A stretch of 5,736 nucleotides of DNA, taken from positions 1 to 5,736 of the forward strand of contig JACQAU010000209.1 in the NCBI GenBank assembly GCA_016194835.1, read 5' to 3'. The position numbers were made by a program, and so were the translations under genes. Shown here one piece after another: positions 1 to 5,577 of this stretch. The notes beneath the pieces were generated by a model. It did no database searches. It was not told where the DNA came from and saw only the letters and a list, made by a program, of their open reading frames with translations. The DNA comes from Deltaproteobacteria bacterium. Lineage in GTDB: Bacteria; Bdellovibrionota; UBA1018. The first letter of the stretch is position 1. Every line of letters starts with the position of its first letter.

Positions 1-482
1 CTTGCTTTTTCAGGCACTTTGTTTATCAAAAGTTCCCTGCCAAAATAACCCCACTTTTTATAAGTCTTATGTGACAAAACCGCATCTTGTAACGAAAGAC
101 GCCCCCCAAGACTTCTTAAACCAATAAAAAAAAGCTCAAAACTAGCCTTAGATACACCAGTCATTACAAACCGAGCCCAATTTCTAAATAATACTTTTTC
201 ATTTAGTGAAAAACCTGCAAACAAAATCACTTGCTCTAATAAAACACCTAAAACTCCAGGCCATGGCTGCTTTTTAATCTCCCGATTGAGAGTAAGAGCG
301 GAAATGTCTTTCCAATTTTTTGAAATATAAAATACTATAATCTCAGCTAATCTAGGATCAAATCTACTCCACTGTGACCAAAAAGCTAACTTCGATGGTA
401 ACAACATTTTTTGTTTAAACTGCAAAGTGTTATATGCTTTTAATAAATCATTAGGAGTAGGGATACTTTCAAGTCCCTTCAT
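1..482 (-). CDS. Unrecognised protein, partner of the nucleotidyltransferase (partial, runs off left edge)
   Basis: An open frame starts at the ATG whose first base is 482 (protein begins MKGLESIPTPNDLLKAYN) and stays open for 160 codons to the window edge, so the C-terminus is missing. I do not recognise the family. The visible part is rich in aromatic and basic residues (FWSQWSRFDPR, WKDI, KKWGYFGRELL) and in helix-forming leucines. It has no signal peptide and no clear transmembrane segment, which suggests a soluble helical protein. It overlaps the end of the upstream nucleotidyltransferase gene by 14 bp, which implies co-transcription and translational coupling. By position it would be the second component of a toxin-antitoxin-like or abortive-infection-like pair. 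That role is inferred only from its partner and the overlap. Confidence 0.75.
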   Translation of the reverse strand, partial: MKGLESIPTPNDLLKAYNTLQFKQKMLLPSKLAFWSQWSRFDPRLAEIIVFYISKNWKDISALTLNREIKKQPWPGVLGVLLEQVILFAGFSLNEKVLFRNWARFVMTGVSKASFELFFIGLRSLGGRLSLQDAVLSHKTYKKWGYFGRELLINKVPEKA

Positions 483-1002
483 TGACTGACTCCATTACGT
501 CATCTAAAAAATCTAATGCGTCTTGTGCTCCTGGAATTCTTTTTTTCATTAAACCTTCGATATGACTTTCAACCATTTTTATATCAGTACTTTTTTTAAT
601 CAAAAGCTTTGCATGCGGAATGTCTTTCTGTCGGTGGGCAAAACATTTCATAATAAGCATTTCTTCTTTGCCCAATGCTAGTACTTTTAGTTTCTTGCCA
701 CTAAAAACTTCAATTAACCTGTCACCATAATCCAACGGCAGAGTATGCGAAAATGTAGAAAAATAAGGATTTAACCAATCTGGAGCAATTTCAAGCTTTT
801 TTGCAATTTGCTTTACTAGTGGATCTAATTCATTTAGTTCAATACCTTTTGGAATAGCGTCAATATCTGCAGTGCCAAGGTGAAATCCATGGGCCAAAAT
901 CATAGAACCCCCACCTCCCATTATCAATGTGACCTCTTGTTTTAAAATCTGATCCAATAATCTAAAAGCTTCGAGCATTTTTTCTTTGAGTAAATTAGCC
1001 AT
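469..1002 (-). CDS. Nucleotidyltransferase-fold protein, DUF6036/AbiEii-like
   Basis: This is a 177-residue protein with the hallmarks of small minimal nucleotidyltransferases. A Gly-rich motif MGGGGSMILAHG lies at residues 28-39. TADID at 44-48 supplies the acidic pair D46/D48, expected to bind the metal-nucleotide. A later segment, EEMLIMKCFAHRQKD (about 113-127, with K119, R124 and D127), resembles the 'KL.AgR.KD' block of DUF6036/AbiEii relatives. Known members transfer nucleotides to RNA or tRNA as toxins, or serve as partners in such modules. The exact substrate here is unknown. The ATG start at 1002 follows a strong promoter so closely that the mRNA would be nearly leaderless, and there is no Shine-Dalgarno site. 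The gene overlaps the next gene by 14 bp. The family call is fairly secure; whether it acts as toxin or antitoxin is inference. Confidence 0.8.
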   Translation of the reverse strand: MANLLKEKMLEAFRLLDQILKQEVTLIMGGGGSMILAHGFHLGTADIDAIPKGIELNELDPLVKQIAKKLEIAPDWLNPYFSTFSHTLPLDYGDRLIEVFSGKKLKVLALGKEEMLIMKCFAHRQKDIPHAKLLIKKSTDIKMVESHIEGLMKKRIPGAQDALDFLDDVMESVNEGT

Positions 1003-1012
1003 ACTTTATTAC

Positions 1013-1041
1013 ATTATAGCGAAATTATGTTAATTTCGCAA
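1013..1041 (-). promoter_or_regulatory. Sigma-70-type promoter of the nucleotidyltransferase operon
   Basis: On the minus strand the -35 box TTGCGA (1041-1036) is separated by exactly 17 bp from a perfect -10 box TATAAT (1018-1013). Transcription would begin near 1006, only a few bases before the ATG at 1002, so the transcript should be leaderless or nearly so. Confidence 0.7.
1019..1039. promoter_or_regulatory. Perfect inverted repeat between -35 and -10: probable operator
   Basis: GCGAAATTA (1019-1027) and its exact complement TAATTTCGC (1031-1039) are separated by 3 nt. The 9-bp arms fill the spacer between the promoter boxes and overlap the -35 hexamer. A dimeric repressor bound here would block RNA polymerase. 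That fits autoregulation by the downstream gene pair, but the binding protein is not identified. It lies before the start site, so it would not form an RNA hairpin in the leader. Confidence 0.6.
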
Positions 1042-1094
1042 TACGTGTAATAAACCTAATAATTTTAATGTCTTATAAGCCTAATGAAAATTCG

Positions 1095-1327
1095 CATGCT
1101 TATTTTAAAAGTACCTGTAAGGAGAACTATTTCTATGAATTCATTTTATGGTATTTTAAAATAATTTTGTGAAAGAAGGCCTTGGGGGAGCTGGATGCGA
1201 CTCGGCCATGGATGGTCAAGGGGGACCCAGAGGCAGGATGTCGCGCCTGAGAGAACAAAATTATTTTAAAATACCATAAAATGAATTTATCTAAAACCAC
1301 CTTACAGATACTTTTAAAATAAGCATG
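1095..1327. repeat. Long imperfect palindrome with GC-rich core (MITE-like element or structured RNA)
   Basis: The left arm (1095-1170) and right arm (1255-1327) are reverse complements in two blocks. The outer block, 1095-1122 against 1300-1327, is 28 bp with one mismatch, and that mismatch becomes a G-U pair in minus-strand RNA. The inner block, 1138-1170 against 1255-1287, is 33 bp and perfect. An internal loop (about 12 nt against 9 nt) separates them. The arms are extremely AT-rich, while the 84-nt core 1171-1254 is strongly GC-rich. AAATT-like sequence flanks both ends (1088-1092 and 1328-1332), but it could be either an outer stem extension or a target duplication. No transposase, reverse transcriptase or long ORF lies inside. 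It sits about 35 nt downstream of the stop of the phosphatase gene, so that operon's transcripts could run into it. Options are a non-autonomous transposon remnant, a non-coding RNA, or a cruciform-forming DNA site. Confidence 0.85.
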
Positions 1328-1361
1328 AAATTTCTAAGCGATTACCGGAAATATTATGCAA

Positions 1362-2153
1362 TTAATTTGTTATTAATTTCTCTGTAACTTCACAAAACCC
1401 GGCACCACTTTCTTGAGTGGTAATCCAACAAGGGTAATGCGTCATGCAATCTAAAAAATCCTTTAAATTTGCCACACCAACACTAAACTTGAAAGCCGAA
1501 AACAGTGGTTCATCATTTGGAGAATCACCTACAAAAAGCCATTCGTCAAAACCTGGCACTGCGGTTTGCAATCCTGGAGCTCCTGTAGATAGCCATTTTT
1601 TAAATCCTGATAATTTATCATAATCTCCATACCACACGTTTACGTGAATACTTGAAAGCTTTGCATGAGCACCGTCTTTATGGCAAAGCTGCAAAAGTTC
1701 TTGAATATCTTCTTTTTTCCAAGGCGGTACGTCTTCACAAACATCAATCGCTAAATCAAATTCACGATAAGCCTGATCAGAAGCCCATTTGGCAAAAGGG
1801 AAACTCGCTAAAATTTTTTTAGAAAGCAAGCTAAGTTTATTTTTATGATCCACATCCACACTTATTGTGTCTAGTCTTCTTCTAATTTTATTTTGCATAA
1901 AAAAACTAAAAGCGCCATTTTCGCCAACTACGGCATCAACTGGCCAAAATCGCACCATATGATCACACCAGCCTGCTGGCCTTCCGGTAATAGGCACAAC
2001 TGCAAAGTTTTTTTCTTTTAACTTCCAAAGAGCACTATATGCATGCGCAGTTAATTTACCTCTCGTTGACAAGGTCTCATCAATATCTAAACAAACACCT
2101 TTAATTTTTATTAAATCCTCTTTTTTAATATTGGACCACGCAATAGGCTTCAC
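1362..2153 (-). CDS. HAD-superfamily (IIB-type) phosphatase
   Basis: This cytoplasmic hydrolase of 263 residues carries all four HAD motifs. Motif I is DIDETLS with D23 as nucleophile and D25 as acid/base. Motif II is TGR at 56-58. The probable motif III lysine is K180 in DKLSGFKKW. Motif IV is GDSPNDE at 209-215. The cap region between motifs II and III (about 85-175) and the GENG segment at 77-80 point to subclass IIB, whose members include sugar-phosphate phosphatases such as mannosyl-3-phosphoglycerate and sucrose-phosphate phosphatases. The substrate cannot be told from sequence. No glycosyl transferase or synthase partner is visible nearby. The start is GTG at 2153, which overlaps the TGA stop of the upstream transporter gene (GTGA, 4 bp), so translation is probably coupled. 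Only a weak purine-rich GAAGAG site precedes it. It is the last gene of a three-gene operon. Confidence 0.85.
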   Translation of the reverse strand: MKPIAWSNIKKEDLIKIKGVCLDIDETLSTRGKLTAHAYSALWKLKEKNFAVVPITGRPAGWCDHMVRFWPVDAVVGENGAFSFFMQNKIRRRLDTISVDVDHKNKLSLLSKKILASFPFAKWASDQAYREFDLAIDVCEDVPPWKKEDIQELLQLCHKDGAHAKLSSIHVNVWYGDYDKLSGFKKWLSTGAPGLQTAVPGFDEWLFVGDSPNDEPLFSAFKFSVGVANLKDFLDCMTHYPCWITTQESGAGFCEVTEKLITN

Positions 2154-3082
2154 TTAAGTTTTCTCTTCTTCTTATGGTGTGATGCACATTTTACAACACA
2201 TCTTGTGTCATTATGTTCACAGGGTTCTACATGTATTTGGATCGAAGAATTTGTAAATACATTTAAAATGCCTTGTTCAATTTGATCACATATATCATGT
2301 GATTCTTTCACACTCTGTTCTCCACAAAGTACTAGATGAAAATCAATATGCCTCATAAATCCACTTTTACGCGTGCGCAAATCATGAATTTCTATAACTT
2401 TTGCTTCAAAGCTATTTAAAATGTCTTTGATCCTATTGATTTCTATTTCTGGAAGTTGCGTATCCGTAAGTTCTAAAAATGCTTTTTTAACTTGTTTTAG
2501 TGATATCACTAATATGTACACAGCTACACAAAATGCCAAAAGTGGATCAACAATCATCCATCCTGTGAACTTTAAAATAAGTAGCCCCACAAGAACTCCG
2601 GCACTTGCAACAACATCTGCTAAAAAATGAAGAGCGTTAACTCGTATAGCACTACTATCAGTAAGTTCTGCTGCTTTTGAGTTATTTAAATAAACCAAAT
2701 AATTCACAATTAAGGAAAGTAAAATTGTAATTATAGCTAAATCTTGATGGTCAATTATGTTAGGATTGAGTAAGTGATCAATGCCCTCATAGACAATCCA
2801 TGCAGCAGCAACAATTAAAAGTATGGATTCAAATAGACTAGAAAGTGTTTCAATTTTGCCGTGTCCAAAAGGGTGTTCATGATCTGCTGGCTTAACAGCT
2901 TCGCGTACAGTAAAAAAACTAAGTGATGCAGAAACTACATCCAAAAAAGAGTGAATACCCTCAGAGATAACCCCAACTGAACCAGAAACCACACCAACAA
3001 TAAGTTTTAAACCTGTAAGAACTGCTGTAGCAACAAGAGCTAGATTTGCTGCTTTATTTCGAATTTCATGGGTAATAAACAA
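2150..3082 (-). CDS. Cation diffusion facilitator (CDF) family metal efflux transporter, FieF/YiiP-like
   Basis: This 310-residue inner-membrane antiporter would export divalent metal ions in exchange for protons. About six hydrophobic segments lie at roughly 12-32, 36-58, 82-104, 114-132, 148-170 and 172-196. The transport site is formed by H44 and D48 (SEGIHSFLD) and by H152 and D156 (NALHFLAD). This HxxxD/HxxxD arrangement is typical of zinc-transporting members, whereas FieF uses DxxxD in the first position. The HPFGHGKIE motif (70-78) between helices 2 and 3 is diagnostic, and a cytoplasmic ZT-dimer domain follows (about 205-290). The tail is unusual: Cys/His-rich and ending in a basic stretch (CEHNDTRC, KCASHH, KKKRKLK). 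The start is TTG at 3082, within the 3' end of the upstream gene (17-bp overlap). GGAGG lies only about 2 nt before it, so a slightly different start is possible. The family is secure; the metal is inferred. Confidence 0.93.
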   Translation of the reverse strand: MFITHEIRNKAANLALVATAVLTGLKLIVGVVSGSVGVISEGIHSFLDVVSASLSFFTVREAVKPADHEHPFGHGKIETLSSLFESILLIVAAAWIVYEGIDHLLNPNIIDHQDLAIITILLSLIVNYLVYLNNSKAAELTDSSAIRVNALHFLADVVASAGVLVGLLILKFTGWMIVDPLLAFCVAVYILVISLKQVKKAFLELTDTQLPEIEINRIKDILNSFEAKVIEIHDLRTRKSGFMRHIDFHLVLCGEQSVKESHDICDQIEQGILNVFTNSSIQIHVEPCEHNDTRCVVKCASHHKKKRKLK

Positions 3083-3674
3083 ACCCTCCAGAGAGATAAG
3101 ATTCAGTGTTATTTACAGCTACACCAAATTCCATCACAAAACGAATTTTTTCTGAAAATTTAAAAAACGAACCTATAACCACAGATGTCAAAGCTATAGA
3201 AGAGTTATTTCCAATGCCAACACCAAAGGGGAGAGCAAAGAAGGGTTCAAATTCTTTTCCTTTGTTCAAAAAAGCTTTGTGTATATATGGTGTAGTAATA
3301 ACTTCTACCTGATTATAATCTTTTAGTCTGATAAACAGAGCACTAAGCGCCAGGCCTATACCCGGTTGGCCTTCGACGTCTGGAAAAAAATCAAAGCTTG
3401 CGTTACCTCCTATGCGAAATCGTCTAGGGCCACTGCCAGCACCTAAGATCACTGAGGCATCCATAAGGTCAGAAAGGCCTTGTGTGTATTTTAGATTGAT
3501 GGCAAAACCGGCCCCACTTGTTAAGGTGAGCTCTGGCTCAACCCCAAAAGCCATGGACTGTGCAGGAACAAAATGTGGGGTACTAAATACGCCCCCAAGA
3601 GAGGATGTATTGGATAACACAATGCAAAATAAACTCGTTAAAATAAATATGGATGTAAAATTATACTTGGTCAT
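3066..3674 (-). CDS. Probable outer-membrane beta-barrel-like protein with signal peptide
   Basis: This 202-residue protein begins with a basic N-terminus and a hydrophobic stretch (about residues 5-22), consistent with a Sec signal peptide. The remainder has alternating Gly, aromatic and small residues in short strands (for example GFAINLKYTQGLSD, GIGLALSALFIRL, GSFFKFSEKIRFVMEFGVAV) and ends SGGFVYYP. That fits a small outer-membrane barrel or other beta-rich envelope protein. I do not recognise a specific family. No proper lipobox surrounds C17. The start is ATG at 3674, and no Shine-Dalgarno site is visible before it. It is the first gene of the operon with the CDF transporter and the HAD phosphatase. 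Co-transcription with a metal exporter might hint at envelope metal stress, but that is speculation. Confidence 0.75.
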   Translation of the reverse strand: MTKYNFTSIFILTSLFCIVLSNTSSLGGVFSTPHFVPAQSMAFGVEPELTLTSGAGFAINLKYTQGLSDLMDASVILGAGSGPRRFRIGGNASFDFFPDVEGQPGIGLALSALFIRLKDYNQVEVITTPYIHKAFLNKGKEFEPFFALPFGVGIGNNSSIALTSVVIGSFFKFSEKIRFVMEFGVAVNNTESYLSGGFVYYP

Positions 3675-3706
3675 AGATTTTTAAAATCAACTAAAGTAGG
3701 GCAAAC

Positions 3707-3712
3707 TGTCAA
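3707..3712 (-). promoter_or_regulatory. Candidate -35 box for the envelope protein/CDF/HAD operon
   Basis: A perfect TTGACA on the minus strand lies about 33 bp before the ATG at 3674. At 16-17 bp spacing only poor -10 matches (TTGATT or TGATTT) are found, so the promoter is uncertain. The box sits back to back with the tRNA promoter's TTGACA, 15 bp apart. Confidence 0.35.
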
Positions 3713-3727
3713 GGTGTTTCTTAAAGT

Positions 3728-3756
3728 TTGACATAAATTTCAAGAACACGTAAAAA
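3728..3756 (+). promoter_or_regulatory. Probable tRNA-His promoter
   Basis: The -35 box TTGACA (3728-3733) is followed by a 17-bp spacer and TAAAAA (3751-3756, 4 of 6 matches to the -10 consensus). The start site would fall near 3763, giving a leader of about 15 nt before the tRNA. Confidence 0.55.
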
Positions 3757-3777
3757 CAAGTTAACTGAGATATTAAT

Positions 3778-3851
3778 GGTGGCCATAGCTCAGTTGGTAG
3801 AGCGCAGGATTGTGATTCCTGATGTCGCGGGTTCGATCCCCGTTGGTCACC
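3778..3851 (+). tRNA. tRNA-His (anticodon GTG)
   Basis: A full cloverleaf can be drawn. The acceptor arm 3779-3785 pairs with 3844-3850 (one G-T wobble). The D stem is GCTC/GAGC, and the anticodon stem is CAGGA/TCCTG around the loop TTGTGAT with anticodon GTG at 3812-3814. The variable loop is ATGTC and the T arm holds TTCGATC. G at 3778 opposite C at 3851 gives the G-1:C73 pair diagnostic of tRNA-His. Only 'CCA' follows the acceptor stem: with C73 used as discriminator, just CA remains, so the full 3' CCA is not encoded and a CCA-adding enzyme would be needed. An annotation tool might end the gene at 3853. Confidence 0.95.
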
Positions 3852-3887
3852 CATTTGAAATAGTAACTGCGCAACTTGAGAAAGAAG

Positions 3888-3938
3888 ATGTTGAAAGCTA
3901 ATTGTTTAAAAGTAAAATTCCATGAGGTGTTTGCGTGA
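3888..3938 (+). other. Possible 16-codon micro-ORF coupled to the AlbA_2/ATPase gene
   Basis: An ATG preceded by a purine-rich GAGAAAGAAG reads MLKANCLKVKFHEVFA and stops with a TGA that overlaps the downstream GTG start by 4 bp (GTGA). It could be a leader peptide or the tail of a deleted upstream gene. It is too short to call a gene with confidence. Confidence 0.25.
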
Positions 3939-5296
3939 AAAACAACGACTTATTACTTCTAATAAAGGAAGGTGAAGGACTCACCGTCGAATTTAAGGAG
4001 AAATATACTCCTAAGATCGTTCAAGACATTGTTGCCTTTGCAAATTCGAAGGGCGGCAAGATCCTCCTTGGTGTTGCCGATAATGGGAAGATCGGAGGAG
4101 AAGAACTAACCGGAAAAATGAAAGCTGAGATTTTTAGTCTTGGCCGAAATTGCGATCCCAAAATAGAAGTCAGTGTTAAACAAGTTGAGGAAGTAGTCGT
4201 TGTTACTGTTGATGAAGGCAGCGATAAACCTTATTCATGTTCCAGCACTTATTACAAACGCTTTGATGCTGTTACTCAAAAACTCAATCGCAATGAAACA
4301 AAGGCCATTTTTGATTCGAATACTACATTTCATTATGATGAAAAAACAAATCCCAAAGCCAAACTTGATGATTTTTCTTTAAAGAAGGTTCGAACATTCT
4401 ATAAGGCGGCAGGGATCAAATACAAAGTTACTCAGGAAACATTACCAAATATTTTGAAGAGCCTTAACCTAATGGATGGTAACTCAATCAATAATGCCGG
4501 AGTTCTCTTTTTTGCAGAAAGAGTTGATCCATTTTTTCTTCATTCACAAGTGATGTTGCTTGCTTTTAAAGATTATAAAGGTGCAGTTATTTTTGATAGA
4601 AAAGAAGTTCGCGGAGACTTACTAACTCAATTCAATGAAGCAGAGTTCTTTTTAAAACGGCACATGAGCCTTCAAGGAATCATCGAAGGCATGAAAAGAA
4701 GAAATGTCTATGAAGTACCACAAGAAGCTTGGAGAGAGGCCATCGCCAATGCAATTATTCACAGAGATTACAGATTCGGTGGCACAAGCATTCAGGTTAG
4801 AGTTTTCCCTGATCGAGTCGAGGTTATAAGCCCCGGTCGTCTACCTAAAGGAGTCACTCCTAAAAATATCGGGGAAATGTCATCTCGCAGGAATGAAGTC
4901 ATTGCTGATATGTTTGCAAGGCTCGATGTCATTGAAAAGGCCGGAACAGGCATTATCCGAATCAGAGACGCAATGAAGGCTGAGGGATTACAGCCACCAG
5001 TTTTTGAAGATATGGGAGAGTTTTTTAAAATAATTCTTTATAGGCCACTTGGGGTTAAAGAATCGATAGAGGCCAAGGAAAAAGTACCCAGAAAAAGTAC
5101 CCAGAAGCTAGGCTCTAGTGCGCAAAAGGTGCTAGATTTAATTGCGATAAATCCACTTATTACAACTGCTGAAATTGCCACTGAAATTGGAATCACTTCT
5201 GATGCTGTAAAAAAACATTTAACAAATTTGAAAAAGAAAATTTTAATAGAGCGTATTGGCCCAGATAAGGGTGGTCATTGGGAGATCATCAAGTAG
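3935..5296 (+). CDS. AlbA_2 (Schlafen-type) / HATPase_c_4 / winged-helix putative transcriptional regulator
   Basis: This 453-residue protein matches the COG2865-type architecture, often annotated as 'ATP-binding protein' or misnamed RecG-like. An N-terminal AlbA_2/Schlafen AlbA_2 domain covers about 10-125, with EGLTVEFKEK, FANSKGGKILLGV and a conserved Asn before the Gly pair. A GHKL-type HATPase_c_4 domain covers about 260-350: the N-box REAIANAIIHRDYRFGG with E268, N272 and H276, then ISPGRLPKG, then EKAGTGIIRI as the late Gly box. A winged-helix domain at about 395-452 (TTAEIATEIGITSDAVKKHL and GGHWEII) probably binds DNA. The GTG start at 3935 has a good GAGGT site 6 nt upstream. Homologues often lie in defence or mobile regions, but their molecular role is mostly untested. 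The linker before the winged helix carries a 13-bp tandem duplication. The gene follows a tRNA and overlaps a truncated gene downstream. Confidence 0.9.
   Translation: MKNNDLLLLIKEGEGLTVEFKEKYTPKIVQDIVAFANSKGGKILLGVADNGKIGGEELTGKMKAEIFSLGRNCDPKIEVSVKQVEEVVVVTVDEGSDKPYSCSSTYYKRFDAVTQKLNRNETKAIFDSNTTFHYDEKTNPKAKLDDFSLKKVRTFYKAAGIKYKVTQETLPNILKSLNLMDGNSINNAGVLFFAERVDPFFLHSQVMLLAFKDYKGAVIFDRKEVRGDLLTQFNEAEFFLKRHMSLQGIIEGMKRRNVYEVPQEAWREAIANAIIHRDYRFGGTSIQVRVFPDRVEVISPGRLPKGVTPKNIGEMSSRRNEVIADMFARLDVIEKAGTGIIRIRDAMKAEGLQPPVFEDMGEFFKIILYRPLGVKESIEAKEKVPRKSTQKLGSSAQKVLDLIAINPLITTAEIATEIGITSDAVKKHLTNLKKKILIERIGPDKGGHWEIIK
5078..5103 (+). repeat. Perfect 13-bp tandem duplication in the ATPase-to-winged-helix linker
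   Basis: GAAAAAGTACCCA occurs twice head to tail (5078-5090 and 5091-5103). The two copies are read in different frames, giving EKVPR then KSTQ. Because 13 is not a multiple of 3, a one-copy change shifts the frame and quickly reaches a TAG stop, both for one copy (GAA AAA GTA CCC AGA AGC TAG) and for three. Confidence 0.9.
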
Positions 5297-5544
5297 TGGA
5301 AATCCTAACTCCCTCACCTGAGATTATAAAACAGTATCTAACGAAGTGGGATTCTCTTGAGAACTATGTAGCCCAGGAAAGCAGCCTCAGAAAATTATTT
5401 ACTCAAACTTATCCTGAAAATACACAACTGGACGATGTTTTAATCAAGGTGTGCTCTCTTGAGCTTGTCGAAGGAGCCAAGCGAAGTTCTATGGATGAAC
5501 TCACTGATTGGACGATCTGGGCTGACAAGGTAATTGTATTTTAA
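5296..5544 (+). CDS. Probably truncated hypothetical protein following the AlbA_2/ATPase gene
   Basis: The frame begins at GTG 5296, overlapping the stop of the previous gene by 1 bp, with GGAG about 11 nt upstream. An in-frame TTG at 5278 is an alternative start. It gives 82 residues. The first half (PEIIKQYLTKWDSLENYV, then QESSLRKLFTQTYP and DDVLIKVCSL) matches my memory of the N-terminus of a conserved family of about 200 residues that is often next to ATP-binding or modification genes and continues 'NDFYSTNIF'. Here that continuation is missing. After CSL the sequence turns into unrelated residues ending in a stop (TDWTIWADKVIVF). I read it as a 5' gene fragment fused to foreign DNA. The family match is from memory and its function is unknown, so an intact small gene cannot be excluded. 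Confidence 0.55.
   Translation: MEILTPSPEIIKQYLTKWDSLENYVAQESSLRKLFTQTYPENTQLDDVLIKVCSLELVEGAKRSSMDELTDWTIWADKVIVF
5458..5474. repeat. Possible dispersed-repeat motif at the truncation point
   Basis: CTTGAGCTTGTCGAAGG lies exactly where the 5296 gene stops resembling its family. Its reverse complement resembles a short string (CCTTCGACAAGCTCA) that I recall as a common dispersed palindromic-repeat core in many bacterial genomes. A single copy is seen here, so this is tentative. Confidence 0.35.
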
Positions 5545-5577
5545 ACAGTCCTTTGCGCGAAAGTGAGATCAGACAAA

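Noticed and set aside
1208..1279. Short ORF starting at ATG 1208 through the core and right arm
   Set aside because: It is only 23 codons, has no ribosome site and its composition follows the palindrome.
1095..1327. The long palindrome as a simple Rho-independent terminator
   Set aside because: The stem is AT-rich and far too long, the GC-rich part is in the loop, and no solid T-run follows on either strand.
1095..1327. Retron or group II intron RNA
   Set aside because: No reverse transcriptase is nearby and no typical intron 5' end or domain V sequence is present, although the long stem invites the comparison.
2421..2630. Open frame on the plus strand (69 codons)
   Set aside because: It lies entirely antisense to the well-supported CDF transporter gene and shows no family features or ribosome site.
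3106..3312. Open frame on the plus strand (68 codons)
   Set aside because: Antisense shadow of the envelope protein gene, with a low-complexity composition and no recognisable motif.
3412..3684. Open frame on the plus strand (90 codons)
   Set aside because: Antisense to the envelope protein gene, whose minus-strand frame has a signal peptide and a coherent beta-strand pattern.
4200..4382. Open frame on the plus strand inside the AlbA_2/ATPase gene
   Set aside because: Out-of-frame shadow of a gene with clear conserved domains.
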